Shown here: positions 1 to 12,010 of the stretch, one piece after another | Numbering within the stretch: the stretch's first letter is position 1 | How the letters are laid out: every line of letters begins with the position of its first letter | From: Hamiltosporidium magnivora | Lineage: Eukaryota; Microsporidia; Dubosqiidae | Assembly: GCA_004325065.1 (NCBI GenBank) | Contig: PITI01000006.1 | Location: 1 to 53,020, forward strand | Direction: 5' to 3' | Length of the DNA stretch: 53,020 nucleotides | The notes under the pieces: model-generated | The model's database searches: none | Seen by the model: the letters and a program-made list of their open reading frames with translations, nothing else | Told to the model about the DNA's origin: nothing | Position numbers and translations under genes: made by a program

Positions 1-1450
1 GTCAAAAATTTTAGGTTATATTGTCATGAATATTTACTATGACAAAGTCATGACGGTTGCCTATTTATTTTTTATATTCACGATAATCTACGGTTTTTTT
101 TTGAAATGTATACCATATTTCCGGACAGAGGTAGTATATTTTATTGAAAGATTATATAAAAAAAATATAAAATTAATTTTTTCGGCTCTCAAATTTCTGT
201 AACTTAACCATAATATAAGTTTTTATTAAAAAGTATAAAATCTGATTTATCAATGTATCACACAAAAAATTTTAAATTTTACTAAGTTTTAACGCATTAA
301 ATAATACAAATAGAAATATAAATACTATAATCATAAAATAATTAAATAAAGACAAAAATTTTTTGTAAAAGAAAAATTATATATTGCAAATTGTAAAACA
401 AATTAGATATAATAGCAAAGGTTTCAAAAAATGATCCACTTTTAGAATCTTTGATTTAAGAATTATATCTAGAATTCTTCTGACTCGCAAATTCGAGTAC
501 CCGATTTAGAAAACCAATATATATCCATATAAAGAAGCTTAATCATATCCAAGTCAACACAAAATAAGCCAAATCATTAATTTTTATTGATATTCTTAAT
601 TTCTATAATTCTCATCGTAAAAAGCCAGAGAATTAAATATATTACAGTTTTCAAATGATGATATTTATAATTCGTATCGAAAAGATTGACTCGATCAATT
701 TAAAACTTGCATAATACAATGATAAACTAAAAATATAGTTAGTTTAATATACAAAGATTTTAATGAAACTCATTTCCTTTCAACAAACTGAGAAAATAAA
801 ATTTTCTTTGATTTAATCAAACTAAAATTGTTTCTAAAATTTAACTCATTTACTGACAAATAACTTGATGAGGCAATCTAAATTCCCTTTAAATAAAATG
901 GAATGCAGATTAAAGAAAGTAAAATACTGGTTTATGATAGTAAATATAAGAAAAAAAATAATTATACAACAAAGTCGAAAGTTAAAATTTATAAATTTTA
1001 GAATTTAAAGAAAGTTTAGCAGAATATTTTTGTTATAATCTTCGGTGATATATTTAAAAACTATATTTCGTTAATTTGAACAAATTTATATTCATTTTCT
1101 TTTTATAGAAAAAGTGCAATTTATCATTTTATTAAAAAAAGTAAATTCATTTTTTAAAAAAAATTATTAAAATATTTCTTAAGAACTTCAAAAATGCACT
1201 CTAATAGAAAAATATGAAGCAAATATTTATTAGGACTTATTTTCAAGGTAAATATAATTTTACAAATATTTTTATACTCCAATATTTCAAGATATAACTT
1301 GATTTTCAATTTATAAATATTTCTTCTTTTTTAATTTATACTGATATGATAATAAAAAGAAAATTAGAATAGTTTGATCACCGTTTTTTTACTTTGATAT
1401 TTATGACAGGAACAATATAATTTTTTACTATATAAGAAATTATTTGATAA
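1..1450. other. AT-rich flank without recognisable genes
   Basis: This stretch is nearly all A and T, with many A and T runs. I see no open frame of note, no RNA gene and no repeat shared with the rest of the window. It holds the upstream region of the HAD gene. Confidence 0.6.
1429..1435 (+). promoter_or_regulatory. TATA-like element upstream of the HAD gene
   Basis: TATATAA lies about 20 bases before the CCC motif. Such strings are common in this AT-rich DNA, so only its position argues for a promoter role. Confidence 0.3.
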
Positions 1451-1451
1451 G

Positions 1452-1454
1452 CCC
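1452..1454 (+). promoter_or_regulatory. CCC start-proximal motif of microsporidian type
   Basis: CCC lies two bases before the ATG at 1457, in the context AAGCCCTTATG, within a stretch otherwise almost free of G and C. CCC- or GGG-like motifs a few bases before the start codon are a described feature of microsporidian genes and coincide with very short 5' leaders. It supports both the start choice and the taxonomic guess. Confidence 0.6.
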
Positions 1455-1456
1455 TT

Positions 1457-2203
1457 ATGAGCAGAGAATCTGAAAATGTTGAGAATATCAAAAATGTCGA
1501 AAATACCTCACAGAAAAATACAGTGATATACATCCCTATAACTCAGGATAGAGTAAATGAATTTAAGAATCAGATCTTTCCATTAAATAGCGACATTTTG
1601 TTTGTATTTGATATTGAAGATACGTTATATCGCATCGATAAGGAAATAACAGACCTCAAGTTAAAGATCATCAGAGAAATGGCTCAACATTTTAAGATAT
1701 CAGAAAATGAGATGATTAAACGCACTGCGAAATACACCAAAGAGTACGGATCGCCAATGAGGGGATTCTATGATCATTTTAAAATCGAACCAGATGTTCT
1801 TGAGAAAACAAAAGATGTATTTGTTGATCTAAGTCATAAAATTGATTTTGACATCGATTTGATACAATTCTTAAAAAATTTACCGGGCAGAAAAATATGT
1901 CTAACAAATTCTAACTTAAAACATTCTTCTCACATTTTTAAACTAAAAAGGTTTGACGAAGTATTTGAAGCTTTAATTCATTGTGATTACGGTGATCTAA
2001 AGTATCTTTGCAAACCGAAGGAAGAAGTCTTTAAGTTTGTTGAAGATATTTTTCAAGTAAAAAATACTTCTAAAATTATGTTTTATGACGATCTCGATGA
2101 AAACATCAAAGCAGCCAAAGACCGCGGATGGAATGCATTTAAAGTGGATTTAACTACAAATACGATACAAGAGATTGTTAAAAACAGTATTAAAACCATT
2201 TAA
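1457..2203 (+). CDS. HAD-superfamily hydrolase, pyrimidine 5'-nucleotidase (Sdt1/Phm8)-like
   Basis: This 248-residue protein carries the four HAD motifs in order. Motif I is FDIEDTLY with nucleophile Asp52. Motif II is the Thr of CLTNSN (Thr150). Motif III is the Lys of CKPKEE (Lys186). Motif IV is FYDDLDENI (Asp211 and Asp212). The segment after motif I is a helical cap (about residues 60-135), as in subfamily I. The form D-I-x-x-T-L-Y and the ending GWNAFKVDL resemble fungal Sdt1-type enzymes, which remove phosphate from UMP and CMP; this substrate is inferred from family resemblance. The first 45 residues are polar and Asn/Glu-rich. There is no signal peptide or membrane segment, so it is probably cytosolic. 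The start is chosen because CCC lies two bases before this ATG. One oddity is Glu54 where the acid/base Asp normally sits. The gene is intronless with no intact neighbour. Confidence 0.93.
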   Translation: MSRESENVENIKNVENTSQKNTVIYIPITQDRVNEFKNQIFPLNSDILFVFDIEDTLYRIDKEITDLKLKIIREMAQHFKISENEMIKRTAKYTKEYGSPMRGFYDHFKIEPDVLEKTKDVFVDLSHKIDFDIDLIQFLKNLPGRKICLTNSNLKHSSHIFKLKRFDEVFEALIHCDYGDLKYLCKPKEEVFKFVEDIFQVKNTSKIMFYDDLDENIKAAKDRGWNAFKVDLTTNTIQEIVKNSIKTI

Positions 2204-2706
2204 TTTATTAAAAAAATATAATATAAATTTTAAGATATATTTGATTTAATTTATCAAAAAATTTTTTTCAACCATTTTGAATTTTTTTTAATATAAAACA
2301 AACATAGGAATTTGATATATTTTAAAATTTTCCAATAAAATTAAATTGTATTTTCTAGTAAATTCTATAATAAATATTTGTAAGTTTTAGGAAATTATTT
2401 CTAGAAAATCATTATAAATAAAATAGTTCTATAAGGTAAAAGTATTAAAGTAGAAGATTTATTATTCAAACATAGAATTTTTTTGTAAATTTTTATATCT
2501 TGATATTATGCGCTTAAAAAATATTTACAAAACAAAATAATTAGAAATCAGAAAATATTTCGAACAAAAGAACATATCATCATGGGTTGAATAAATTAAA
2601 AAATAAAAATTTAAAAAAATTTTTTATAACCAAAATATATAATTTGAAGTGTAAATTATTGTCATATTTTTTAAATCAAAAAGAAATAATAAAATTTCTT
2701 TAATTT
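2204..2706. other. AT-rich spacer after the HAD gene
   Basis: The spacer separates the HAD stop codon from the end of the decayed minus-strand gene, so the two are convergent. It is composed mostly of A and T runs. There is no perfect AATAAA right after the stop; the nearest similar string is AATATAA at about 2218. I see nothing else. Confidence 0.5.
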
Positions 2707-5700
2707 TTATTTTTGTCTCGGGTTTAGCTCGCATTATTATGAGTAATAAGCCTTTTTATTCGTTGCGTATTTATATTCAGCTTCGTTTTTTTGTGTTTTG
2801 TGCCTATTCTTTGAATTCGCTTTTTTCATCTGCGTTCTGTGATTAATTAGTATAGGTTTTGATGTGTAGACCTACTTTACATTGAAATCTATAAGATGTG
2901 GTAATAGGTAGTCTATAAGCACCTTAAATACCATTCGTTTTGCACTTTTATTGCACCCATATGTCTCCTAATTCATGATATATTCGTAGATTATAATAGA
3001 AGTTTTGACTATTTTGTTTGTTACTATCGAAAGAATGTCACTGTTAAGTAGAATTCCTGTTTTCAAAGATACACCCGATAGTATTCAGTTGTAATACCAC
3101 CTTTAAATATCCAATATGAGGTTATTTACTCACGAACCAATAAAGAAAACCGAATATATCCTCCAATAATTCTGAAATTCTTAGGTTTTCGGTTTCTTAA
3201 ATGTGAAATAAATCTTGAAAAACAATTTCGCACTCAACAAATATGATAAAATATTTTTCATGAACCAAGATAAATATATTTGATCTATCATCCTGCATTT
3301 TTACATCCGTTTTAGTCTTGCTTCTGAATACCCAGTTAAGACTTCCTTGAATTGGTAAACTCCTAAATCGTTTAAAAAACTTTTTCTTAATTTATATAAG
3401 AGAATTAGATATAATACAGAAGTACTTTATACGGTGTCTAACTATTCATATAAGCGTGCTTCTTAACATTATCTTGTCGAACGCTTCAGTTTTTTTTAGA
3501 GTTTCGGAATATTGGTAATTATTTCTTTATCTCTAAATACATTCCATACCGAATTTAACAAAAATCTATTCACTTAGCTTCATGTTCTTTTTAATTCATT
3601 TAATGAAATCTCGTCATCTAAAAACTTTATATTTCTAGGATTATTTCTTTCATTGCATTTAATTTCTTGTTTTATATTTTGTTCTATAACTTTGCGTGTT
3701 AAGTCTTTCGAACACTCTTCTAATAAATCCTCAAAATATATATTTTACTCGAAGGAATTCTTCTTTAGTGTGGAGTGCTTTTTATTGGTATTTTGCTTGT
3801 AACATTGCTGCAGTTTCGTTATCTATGTTACTTATTTCAAGATATTATAGAGTTTCAAAAGCATATATTCGCTTATCGGCCTAACACAACAAAGACTTTA
3901 ACTAAGGTTTGATCCGTATTTTAATTGAAGCTATATGATGCTAAGCTGTCTGCCGCTTATACTTCCAGAAATTACACGTTTTGAATAATATATCACAGAA
4001 AATCAGCGGTTCAAGTTATAATACATCTATATGATAGCATTTTACGCAATAGAATTTTTATAATTTGAATAAACTATTTGTCACAGTTATTCTTTTACCG
4101 CAGATTTCTTAATTTTCTATATAAATTTGCTTTTTAATTCTTTAAATGAGCTTCGTATTGGATTCGATAAGATATTCCTCATCTCCAATCTATTAAACTT
4201 ATTTCTTTGTAGAAGCAATGTTTTATCTTGGCAAACCGAGTCGTTTGAACTGATTTCTCTTTGTTCATATTCTTGCAAATCTCTAATGAAATTTCATTGC
4301 TGTCTCTAACATCAATCAAAACTGTTCTATATTTTATAAAGAGCTTAGGATGTGCAATGATAGAAACCCTAGATGTAGATTTAGAAACCGAATCAGTATT
4401 TGTTGCAACTTTGTGATCTCTAATTAAGTTTCCAACCAAAAAATCCTTACAATACACTAAAATCAAATAAGAAAGGCGATTTTACCCCATATTCTTCTTT
4501 ATGTCTACTCTTTTATGATCCTTAAAAATCTTTCTGATATAACAATTTACAATCTTTGATACATACCTCATACCATGTCAGGATTAATCATATTAGTTAG
4601 CGATTTCCATACTTTGATCCAAATATGTATTTTCGATGAAATAAAAGGCTTTTAAACAAAAAAATTTGCCTTGCACCGGTTCTTTACTGTTTCTTATATA
4701 ATCTTCGACAGAGTTTGAAATTTCTACCTGCACACCTCTCCTTATTTCACATTTATGTCAGCAAGACATCCCTTCTTTTACACTTTAAGTTGAAAGATAT
4801 TTGTTACATAAATTGTCGTTTATCTGTAGAAACTTTGTATATAAGTGCTTTCTACATACTAAGAGATTTTCGGAAGATGTCTTTTGTATCAAATACTTAA
4901 AGCCAGTAAAATAAATCAGACCGAGGTGTTTTTTTTTGAAAAATACAACTTGCACAATATCATCAAATCTTTGTAAAGAGCTGAAAGTATTATTATGAAA
5001 GAATTTTGAATAAAATTTATTTTAGCGGGTATCATGTTAGATAGTAAATGATAATACTAATTAATCTATCCAGCCAATAAAACACAATTTGATCAGTTTT
5101 TGAAAAAAATATAAGCATATGATAATCGTATATGGCCTGTCATCGTTACATTTTAAACCAAAAATACTTTTCATCTGATAATTTTGATCCTAAGATTGCA
5201 AACTTATAGATAACAACTCATTAAAAGCACAATTTTGCAGCTTTGAAATCCGATTCCCTTTTAGGAATTTCTTCGATGAACAAACTCGAATTCCTTTTCT
5301 GGCAGCCTTATAGGACTCATCCTTCTTCACCAAAGCATTAGAACGATAATTTTTATGGCTTAAGCTAAAATTAATTGTCGGATAATTTTTTTAAGGTTGT
5401 TTGCTTCTAAAAAAATTTTTCTGCCTAAAAGATTCTCAAGCAACTTTCTAGTATTACTGAATTGAAAATATACCTCTGATACTTTCATTTCTAACGAATG
5501 CTTTTTTTTGCGAGTTTTTTCGTCATTGTCCTGTACAACATGAATAATGCACTTACCATTATTTATTGGTAACAGCCCATGCTATGTAGAGTATCACAAA
5601 CCCCACTGGATAAAAGCCGTTAGAAATTTACTGGCTATGCCTTTACCCGTAAGCTATTGAGCTCAAACCACCCCTTCATCAATAAACTTAACAGAAAGTT

Positions 5701-6297
5701 TCCTGATATTATATGATTTATCTTCTTTCAAGTTACTCTTTTTTGCAGTTTTTGTTTAAAAATTGAGGCCAGGGATAAAGAGAAGATCTTATTTCGCTCT
5801 TTTCTTCTTTCTTCCGCTTTGATCTTCGCATACTATTAAATATTTTTACCACCAACATTTTAGAAACAAAAACCAATTTCTTCTAGAGATCTTAATCCGA
5901 GACCAAGGTTTTCTATGTATTTTTTCAAATCTATTGCATACTCCTAGATGCATAGGATACCTCCATTCTTGATTTACATCCTCGACAGAACTAGTATTGC
6001 ACGTAAAACAATTACTTGGCTTCCTTCTGTAATGACTGCAGCACTGCAAATTGCCATATAATTGGCTATTCAACAGAAACAGAATTCGGGCTAGAGAATG
6101 TAGATGGTTTGGAAAGGACAAATATATTATTCTAAGAACATCGAATTAGGGGATAATGCGTAAATTAAGCATGGATTATGTGGTCTTTAGAATAATTTAA
6201 GGAATCCGAAGGCCGACTTTATCTTTCTTAAACCATTTTCTGGGAGAAAACCGCAATTATTTCTATGACTTAAATTTTTTCTATAAGAATATTTCAT
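2707..6297 (-). pseudogene. Large decayed protein-coding gene, unidentified
   Basis: Read on the minus strand, this 3.6 kb is protein-like in three successive frames. Frame 1 (6297 to about 5730) opens with ATG at 6297-6295. Frame 2 (about 5757-5358) has about 133 codons with 4 internal stops. Frame 3 (about 5385-4179) has about 400 codons with 10 internal stops, where roughly 30 are expected from composition. After a further shift, about 4080-2707 has 24 internal stops in about 458 codons. The region is visibly richer in G and C than its flanks. It contains protein-like runs such as KIFSLSLASIFKQKLQK and LTGKGIASKFLTAFIQWG. One frameshift falls in an A7 run near 5385. The original would have been near 1,200 residues. 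I do not recognise the family. A run near 5690 (SVKFIDEGVV) and one near 5440 (VYFQF followed by KLLENLLG) faintly recall a HECT ubiquitin-ligase domain, but too weakly to name it. A dead lineage-specific gene or mobile-element ORF is equally possible. Confidence 0.55.
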
Positions 6298-9200
6298 TTT
6301 ACTCCTTCAATAATCATTAACTGCTCTTAATACATAAAAAATAGCAACGATATCTCATTTATACAATTTTATACACCACAGAAATACATCGGATACAATA
6401 GATTAATCTATTCTATAACCAATACAAACTCGTAAGTTATGTTGACAACAGATTCAAAACATATAACATAGTAAATTGAAACAGCATGAGTTGAATAAAT
6501 ATTTATGATTTTAAAAATTCTAAAAAGTCGCAAAAAATATTCACCGAAGTACGAATTAAGCATTTAAATCCATTTTTAAAAAATAAACTAAAAAATTTCA
6601 GAATTTATTCTTTATTATTAATTTATTGTAATTATATCGTTTTTAATTTGCTGACTAATTTCAGAATATCGTTAAGCTAATTAACTAATTTATTTATAAA
6701 TGATAAAAAATTTGTTTCAGATTGAAAATGAATACATCACGATTAAGAGCCTTTTTTTAACTAATCTTTGAACAAACTATAATTTTTTAAAATCCAGTTT
6801 GATTATAGTAATGATAAGCATATCAGGTATTATATTTTTCGTTAAAACAACTCCCGACGCGTTTTAAAAGAGAAAAGTTAGGAGAAAGAAAATGCAACTG
6901 TTAACAAGTTACAGTCATAATAAGCCCTTCAAACCAATGCTTAAATGATAATCTTAAAAACAAAGCATTTCCATAACGAGAAGTAGGCGTGTCCAAGCGT
7001 GAGGTTTTTGGTTTTTAAATCCTACCGAGATATCTTTAAATGGTATCTATAAACAATAATTTTTTCTATAAATTACGAGTTAATTAGCTTATCTAGGATT
7101 TGAGAAAATATATTCTATTTGCATACAAAATTTTAAAAAATAGTAAAAGCAGATGATTTTTCGTTTTGTAAATGTATATAAATTTGTATCGAAAAACTTA
7201 TTTATTATTCCTTGTAGTAATAAAAAATTGTTCAGAGAAAGATAAATCATAGATTTAGCTTGCATTATTCTATATAATTTGACATCAGATCTTAAATTCA
7301 TATTTAAATACAACATATATCCTTTTGTCAGCAATATTGTCTTATTTTTAAACCAATGAGCCTACGAAGCAAATTTAAATTAAAATTTCAAGAAATAAAA
7401 AAATTTTTATGGGATCAACCAAATATTATCAGAAAATTAAAATTTGGTTTTGCGACCAAAGAATTGCATCACTAAACCATAGAAAGAACTCAACACCTTA
7501 AAAAAGTATTTTAAAATGAGAAAGGTAAATCGAGAAACAAACCAAATCAATTTTAAAAATTCTTTTAGTAATTTAGGCATTAAATATTTCTGAATAATAG
7601 ATTATTTACAAAAACTTTACAATTAAAATATGCGTTTACAATAAAGTTTTGTTTAAAATGATGTGAGCATCTAAAATAATTAATGAGATAAATTGATCTA
7701 TTAAATTTAATTAATATATTTTTACCATGCAGAATTTTTAAGATAATACTATTGACAACTCATTATTTATTTATGTTTGAGACATCATTGACAAGCCTAT
7801 TTAGAGATAAGGTTTTTTGCACATCTCATGACAGATATAGATCCAAGATTTTACACCGAATCCAAATTTTTTTAAAAGCATTTTAAAATTTATAAAACAT
7901 TAAATATAAAAAAACGATAAATAAAGCGATTAACTAGAATTTAAAACATAGATTTACAATGTATCTCGACCTAGAAAATATATTCTGTAATTTACGATTC
8001 AAACGCATATATACGAGCTAAACAGGAACAAAAGACAATAATTAATGAGCAAAGAATCTAAACTACCTTGTAAACTTATAAGAAAAAACGAAATAATATT
8101 TTTTTACAATATTTAATTACAAGCCAAATCTTTAGTGATGCTTAATATTATTCATTATTTATTTTATGAAATATTTGACATGAATGTGATTTTATAAAAG
8201 TTATATCTGACCAAATAAATTGTAGACTTAAATTCTTTTGATTTTTTTCATTTAATGTGTTAGTATATCTAATGAAGTAAATAATTTGCAAAGAAGAAGA
8301 CGTTGAGTTTGTTTAGAAAAAAAAAATAATCTTTTTTATTGCAAAATATCAAATATTTAATTATTAAAAGTACAAAATCAATCTTCTGAATATTTTGATA
8401 TTTTTTTGATCAAAAAAGTGCCATTCTATATATTCTAGCATTTAATTTCAGAACCTTTTCGATCATTTAAGTACAATGAAATCCTTTTTTAAAGTCTATA
8501 TTGTCTAATACTTGATGCATAACATTTTCCAGCTCAATCGGTCAAATTATCAGTTGAAAAATTAATTATTTTATACAACTATCATATAAAGAATTAAAGT
8601 AAATAAATGTGTTTGAAATATTGTATTCATTCGTTCTAAATTCTATATTAATCTATGTGTTGTTGGTTTATAAAAATATCTGTGAGTAAAAATTTTAAAA
8701 AAATATTTAAGAATTAAACTGAAGCTGTATTTTTATAAAGGAATAAAAACAAAAACATATGCAAAGATAGAAAGCACATCTAACAATCTGTAGTTTTAAG
8801 ATATTAGTTTTTTACAGAAAAATTCACCAAAAATCAAGAAATATACAAACGCAAAATAGCAAGAGATCAGTGTTTCATAAATTCATGATATAGATACCTG
8901 AAATAAATGATATTCGAGTTGAAAATAAAAAAAATATCCTTTAAATATGAGATACACGAAAGATATTTAGGAAGAGACGAATCTTTTTTTGAATATTCCA
9001 TCAGACGAACCTATTTCCCATTTTCTAGAAGAATTGATACAAATAATAGAAAATTTCGTCAGTTATCGATATGCTTGAGAGGAAATAGGAATAGATAGCT
9101 GCATTATGTAGAATATTTATTTATATAATTTCCAACGATAAAATACGGCACATCAAAATATTCGAAGCGTCATATTGTGGCAAGTAAACATAAGAATGCT

Positions 9201-9660
9201 TTTTCTTAGAATATTACTATTATATAAACTTTATAAAGTATACAGTATAGAAAATATAAAGAGAGCTAGTGTAATATATTAGAGTTTTTCGCACAATAGA
9301 TTGTAGCAAATATTGCATTTTCATATGCTTGAGATTAAGATGGAGCAAATAAGTTAAAAGATTATTAAATTTAGCATAAATATAAAGGTCCTATATTTCA
9401 GCGTTTATATGAATTTAAGTAAACTTAAAGAGATTCTCTAATGTATTGCTTGGAAAAAAAGTGAATTTATACATCGCAAGAAATACGAAAAATTTACCCG
9501 AGTATCTATTTTTAAAAAATTTCTCTGCCTGCAAGAAAAATGTTATGAAATAAACACTAATATAAAATAAAACGACAAAATACTTCTTACTATAAATTTA
9601 CAAATCCAAGACAAAACATATCTAAAGAGGCGGATGAGTTAGTCTCTTGTATTGATTAAC
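6298..9660. other. Gene desert
   Basis: The stretch is AT-rich with no convincing gene. A 63-codon frame at 8907-9098 (+) starts an interval that reads protein-like for a while, but stops in the same frame after 9098 are about as frequent as expected by chance. A short GC-richer string near 6987-7030 is not a foldable tRNA. Confidence 0.5.
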
Positions 9661-9797
9661 ATAAGTGTTCTTTGTAAAAGTATTATCCAATCCTTTTTGG
9701 AGCCATAAAGAGACCGAAATGTGCCAATATGATATAACCCATGACAATAATTGTATTTAAACTAACAAAACATCTACGAATTATTGTCGAACAGTAA

Positions 9798-10376
9798 AGA
9801 CAGATCAATTCCAAACAAAAAATCTATAATAACACAATTTATAATATAAAAAACAGCAATACTTTAACTATACGATCAAGTAAAAGAAAGCAAAAAATTA
9901 TTGAGAAGTAGAAAAAAATGATATGAAACGATCTTCTTAAGAAAAGCCTAGATGTTAGATCTCTTACAACTAAAAATATTAATCAGAAATATTTTTTTAC
10001 GAATTCAAAACAAGGATCCGCAAATTAGAAAACAAAGATGAACGTTTACCTAAGCCTGCTTCATATTACAAGAGAGCTAGAAATTTTTAGTAATTGCTTT
10101 CAAATTAAAAATAAAATACAAAAAAATCTAAATCTAGCAAATAACCATATAAAATAATTTTCAATATACTTGATTGAGTTGTATAAACATCTTGATTCCG
10201 TAACGGTTTTAAGACCGGAGAATATAAAACAGAACAAGTCTTTTACTTATCTAGAAATAGATCTTATTAAAAAAATTAAGCAGTAAGTAACCAAATATTC
10301 AAATAGCGAAAAGATCGTCGGAAAACACACAGAAGTTTCTGGATAACTAAAATCACGCACCAATAAGATTTTGTAA
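9798..10376 (+). pseudogene. Possible decayed coding region
   Basis: One forward frame holds about 193 codons with 7 stops where roughly 16 would be expected from composition. It has protein-like runs such as KTKMNVYLSLLHITRELEIF and LIELYKHLDSVTVLRPENIK. A stretch just upstream (9665-9825) reads similarly in another frame, so a frameshift may separate them. No domain is recognised. Because many frames were examined, this depletion is only suggestive. Confidence 0.3.
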
Positions 10377-10479
10377 CAAGAAAAGAATCCTTTGAACAGT
10401 TCTTAACCTAAAAAATTTTTTGCATATCATATAGAATAGAAGCTCTTTATATGTTAAAATTACAATGTGTAAGAAATTT

Positions 10480-11962
10480 TAAGCTACACAGATATTTTTA
10501 TGGTTTTATAAAAAACAAAAATCTATATTTATGTTTAATCAGGATATAATTTGATTTTCTATCTTTTTTCTATAATCCAATGAAATATATTTGACCTGAG
10601 ATATAAAGACCGGTCATTTGAGCGAATTATATAGAAACTCATAACTCTCAAGTCTTGGTATGTAATTGTTAAATAAATTTAATTAAATTTTAGTTCATAT
10701 TTGATAACAATTTTTTTTAATCCACATTACAAATGTAAAGATGTATATAATTATCATGATTTTAATCCTTTAGAAAAATCATGTAATACATACAATAAAT
10801 TTAATTTGTATTTTTTATCAACCTCGATTATAGGAACACCATAACTATACATTTAAATTCATTTTTACGTACTAAATATAATTAGAAACAAAAATTAAAA
10901 AAACCTGATTTTCTAATTTAAGCACAGTCAGAAGTTTGTTAAGATTAGAAAGTTCAAAAAAAAAGACATTTTTTTAAGAAGTCTATTAATTTTTTATGAA
11001 ATGAAGATTTGAACTTTTTTAAATTTCGTATATCAGGTATATGGTATGTATTTTAAAAATATCTAAAGTATGTTTAAACTATCACCGAGACTAAATATTT
11101 CTGATAGGATTCTATATTTATATGAATGTATGATATAATTATCAATGGTATGTACTAAGCTGGCTTTTAAAATGTAAACATCTGTTTGTATAATTTTAAT
11201 ATGATTCTAACCGAAACTCACAAATTTGTATACATCAATATTTCTTCCTTAAATATTTCACACTAATAGCATATTTTAAATATTATTATAAGTAAAAGAA
11301 GAATAGACTTGAAATCGCACCATAAAAAACTTACAGAAATATAATTTATCACAGAATTTCGAAAAATATTCATAGCTAAGATGAAAATTCTATCAAATAA
11401 CCAAATAATTGTAATTTTTAGAATATAAGTTCTACTAATATATTTAAAATGATTTACATTTTAGATTTCCTTAAATTTTTAAACAAGAAAATTGAAACCC
11501 CAAGTGAGTTACTCTATATATAAAAATCGTGACCTACACTTGTAAGCTAAATATTAATATGCTAGACCTCTATATCACATATATATCAATTAATAAAAAA
11601 TCGTAAGAACATTTCAGAGAACCGATTTATAAATTACAAGAAGTCACTGTCTTTGTTTCTGTCTTAGTCGTGTTTTAACAGATTATTTATAATTTTTAAA
11701 AGAATATTTTTTAAGAAGCTTTATGTATAGAGTAGAATCGAATTTTATAAATATATAAATCTTTTTAAATATTTTAAATTATAAATTAAAGTATTTTCTC
11801 GAAACTAAATTCAATTTACCAACAAAAGAAACATAAATAACGACTATAAATTTTTTATATTATTTTGGAAAGAAATCCAATGATTATGATCTTGGCTTAA
11901 ATGCATTTAAGATTCTTAATTGTGATTATTTAAAATAGTTTTTATATAAAATAGATTATTAT
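10480..11962. other. Gene desert
   Basis: I see only A/T runs and short chance open frames. It ends at a small GC-rich fragment of the dispersed repeat. Confidence 0.5.
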
Positions 11963-12010
11963 ATCTTCAGCTTTAAAGCTATGCACGAGCCTTGGCCGCC
12001 CTTTATACAG
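11963..12010 (-). mobile_element. 3'-end fragment of the dispersed SINE-like repeat (copy E)
   Basis: Read on the minus strand, GCCAAGGCTCGTGCA matches the copy at 39.76 kb at 14 of 15 bases. The following AGCTTTA..GCTGAAGAT tracks the end of the copy at 42.44 kb. Only the last 45 or so bases of the element remain, flanked by plain AT-rich DNA. This fits either a 5'-truncated insertion or an eroded copy. Confidence 0.6.

Noticed and set aside
4127..4309. Plus-strand open frames at 3696-3884, 4127-4309 and 4715-4900.
   Set aside because: They are antisense shadows of the decayed minus-strand gene.
5590..5640. AACCCCACTGGATAAAAGCC resembles a block of the dispersed repeat.
   Set aside because: It lies inside the decayed minus-strand gene and the neighbouring blocks are absent, so the likeness is probably coincidental.
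6985..7030. String resembling part of a tRNA (GGTTTTTAAATCC).
   Set aside because: No acceptor stem, D arm or anticodon arm can be folded around it.
8907..9098. 63-codon open frame, Arg/Lys/Phe-rich.
   Set aside because: Its length is common by chance at this composition, and the same frame fills with stops at background rate afterwards.
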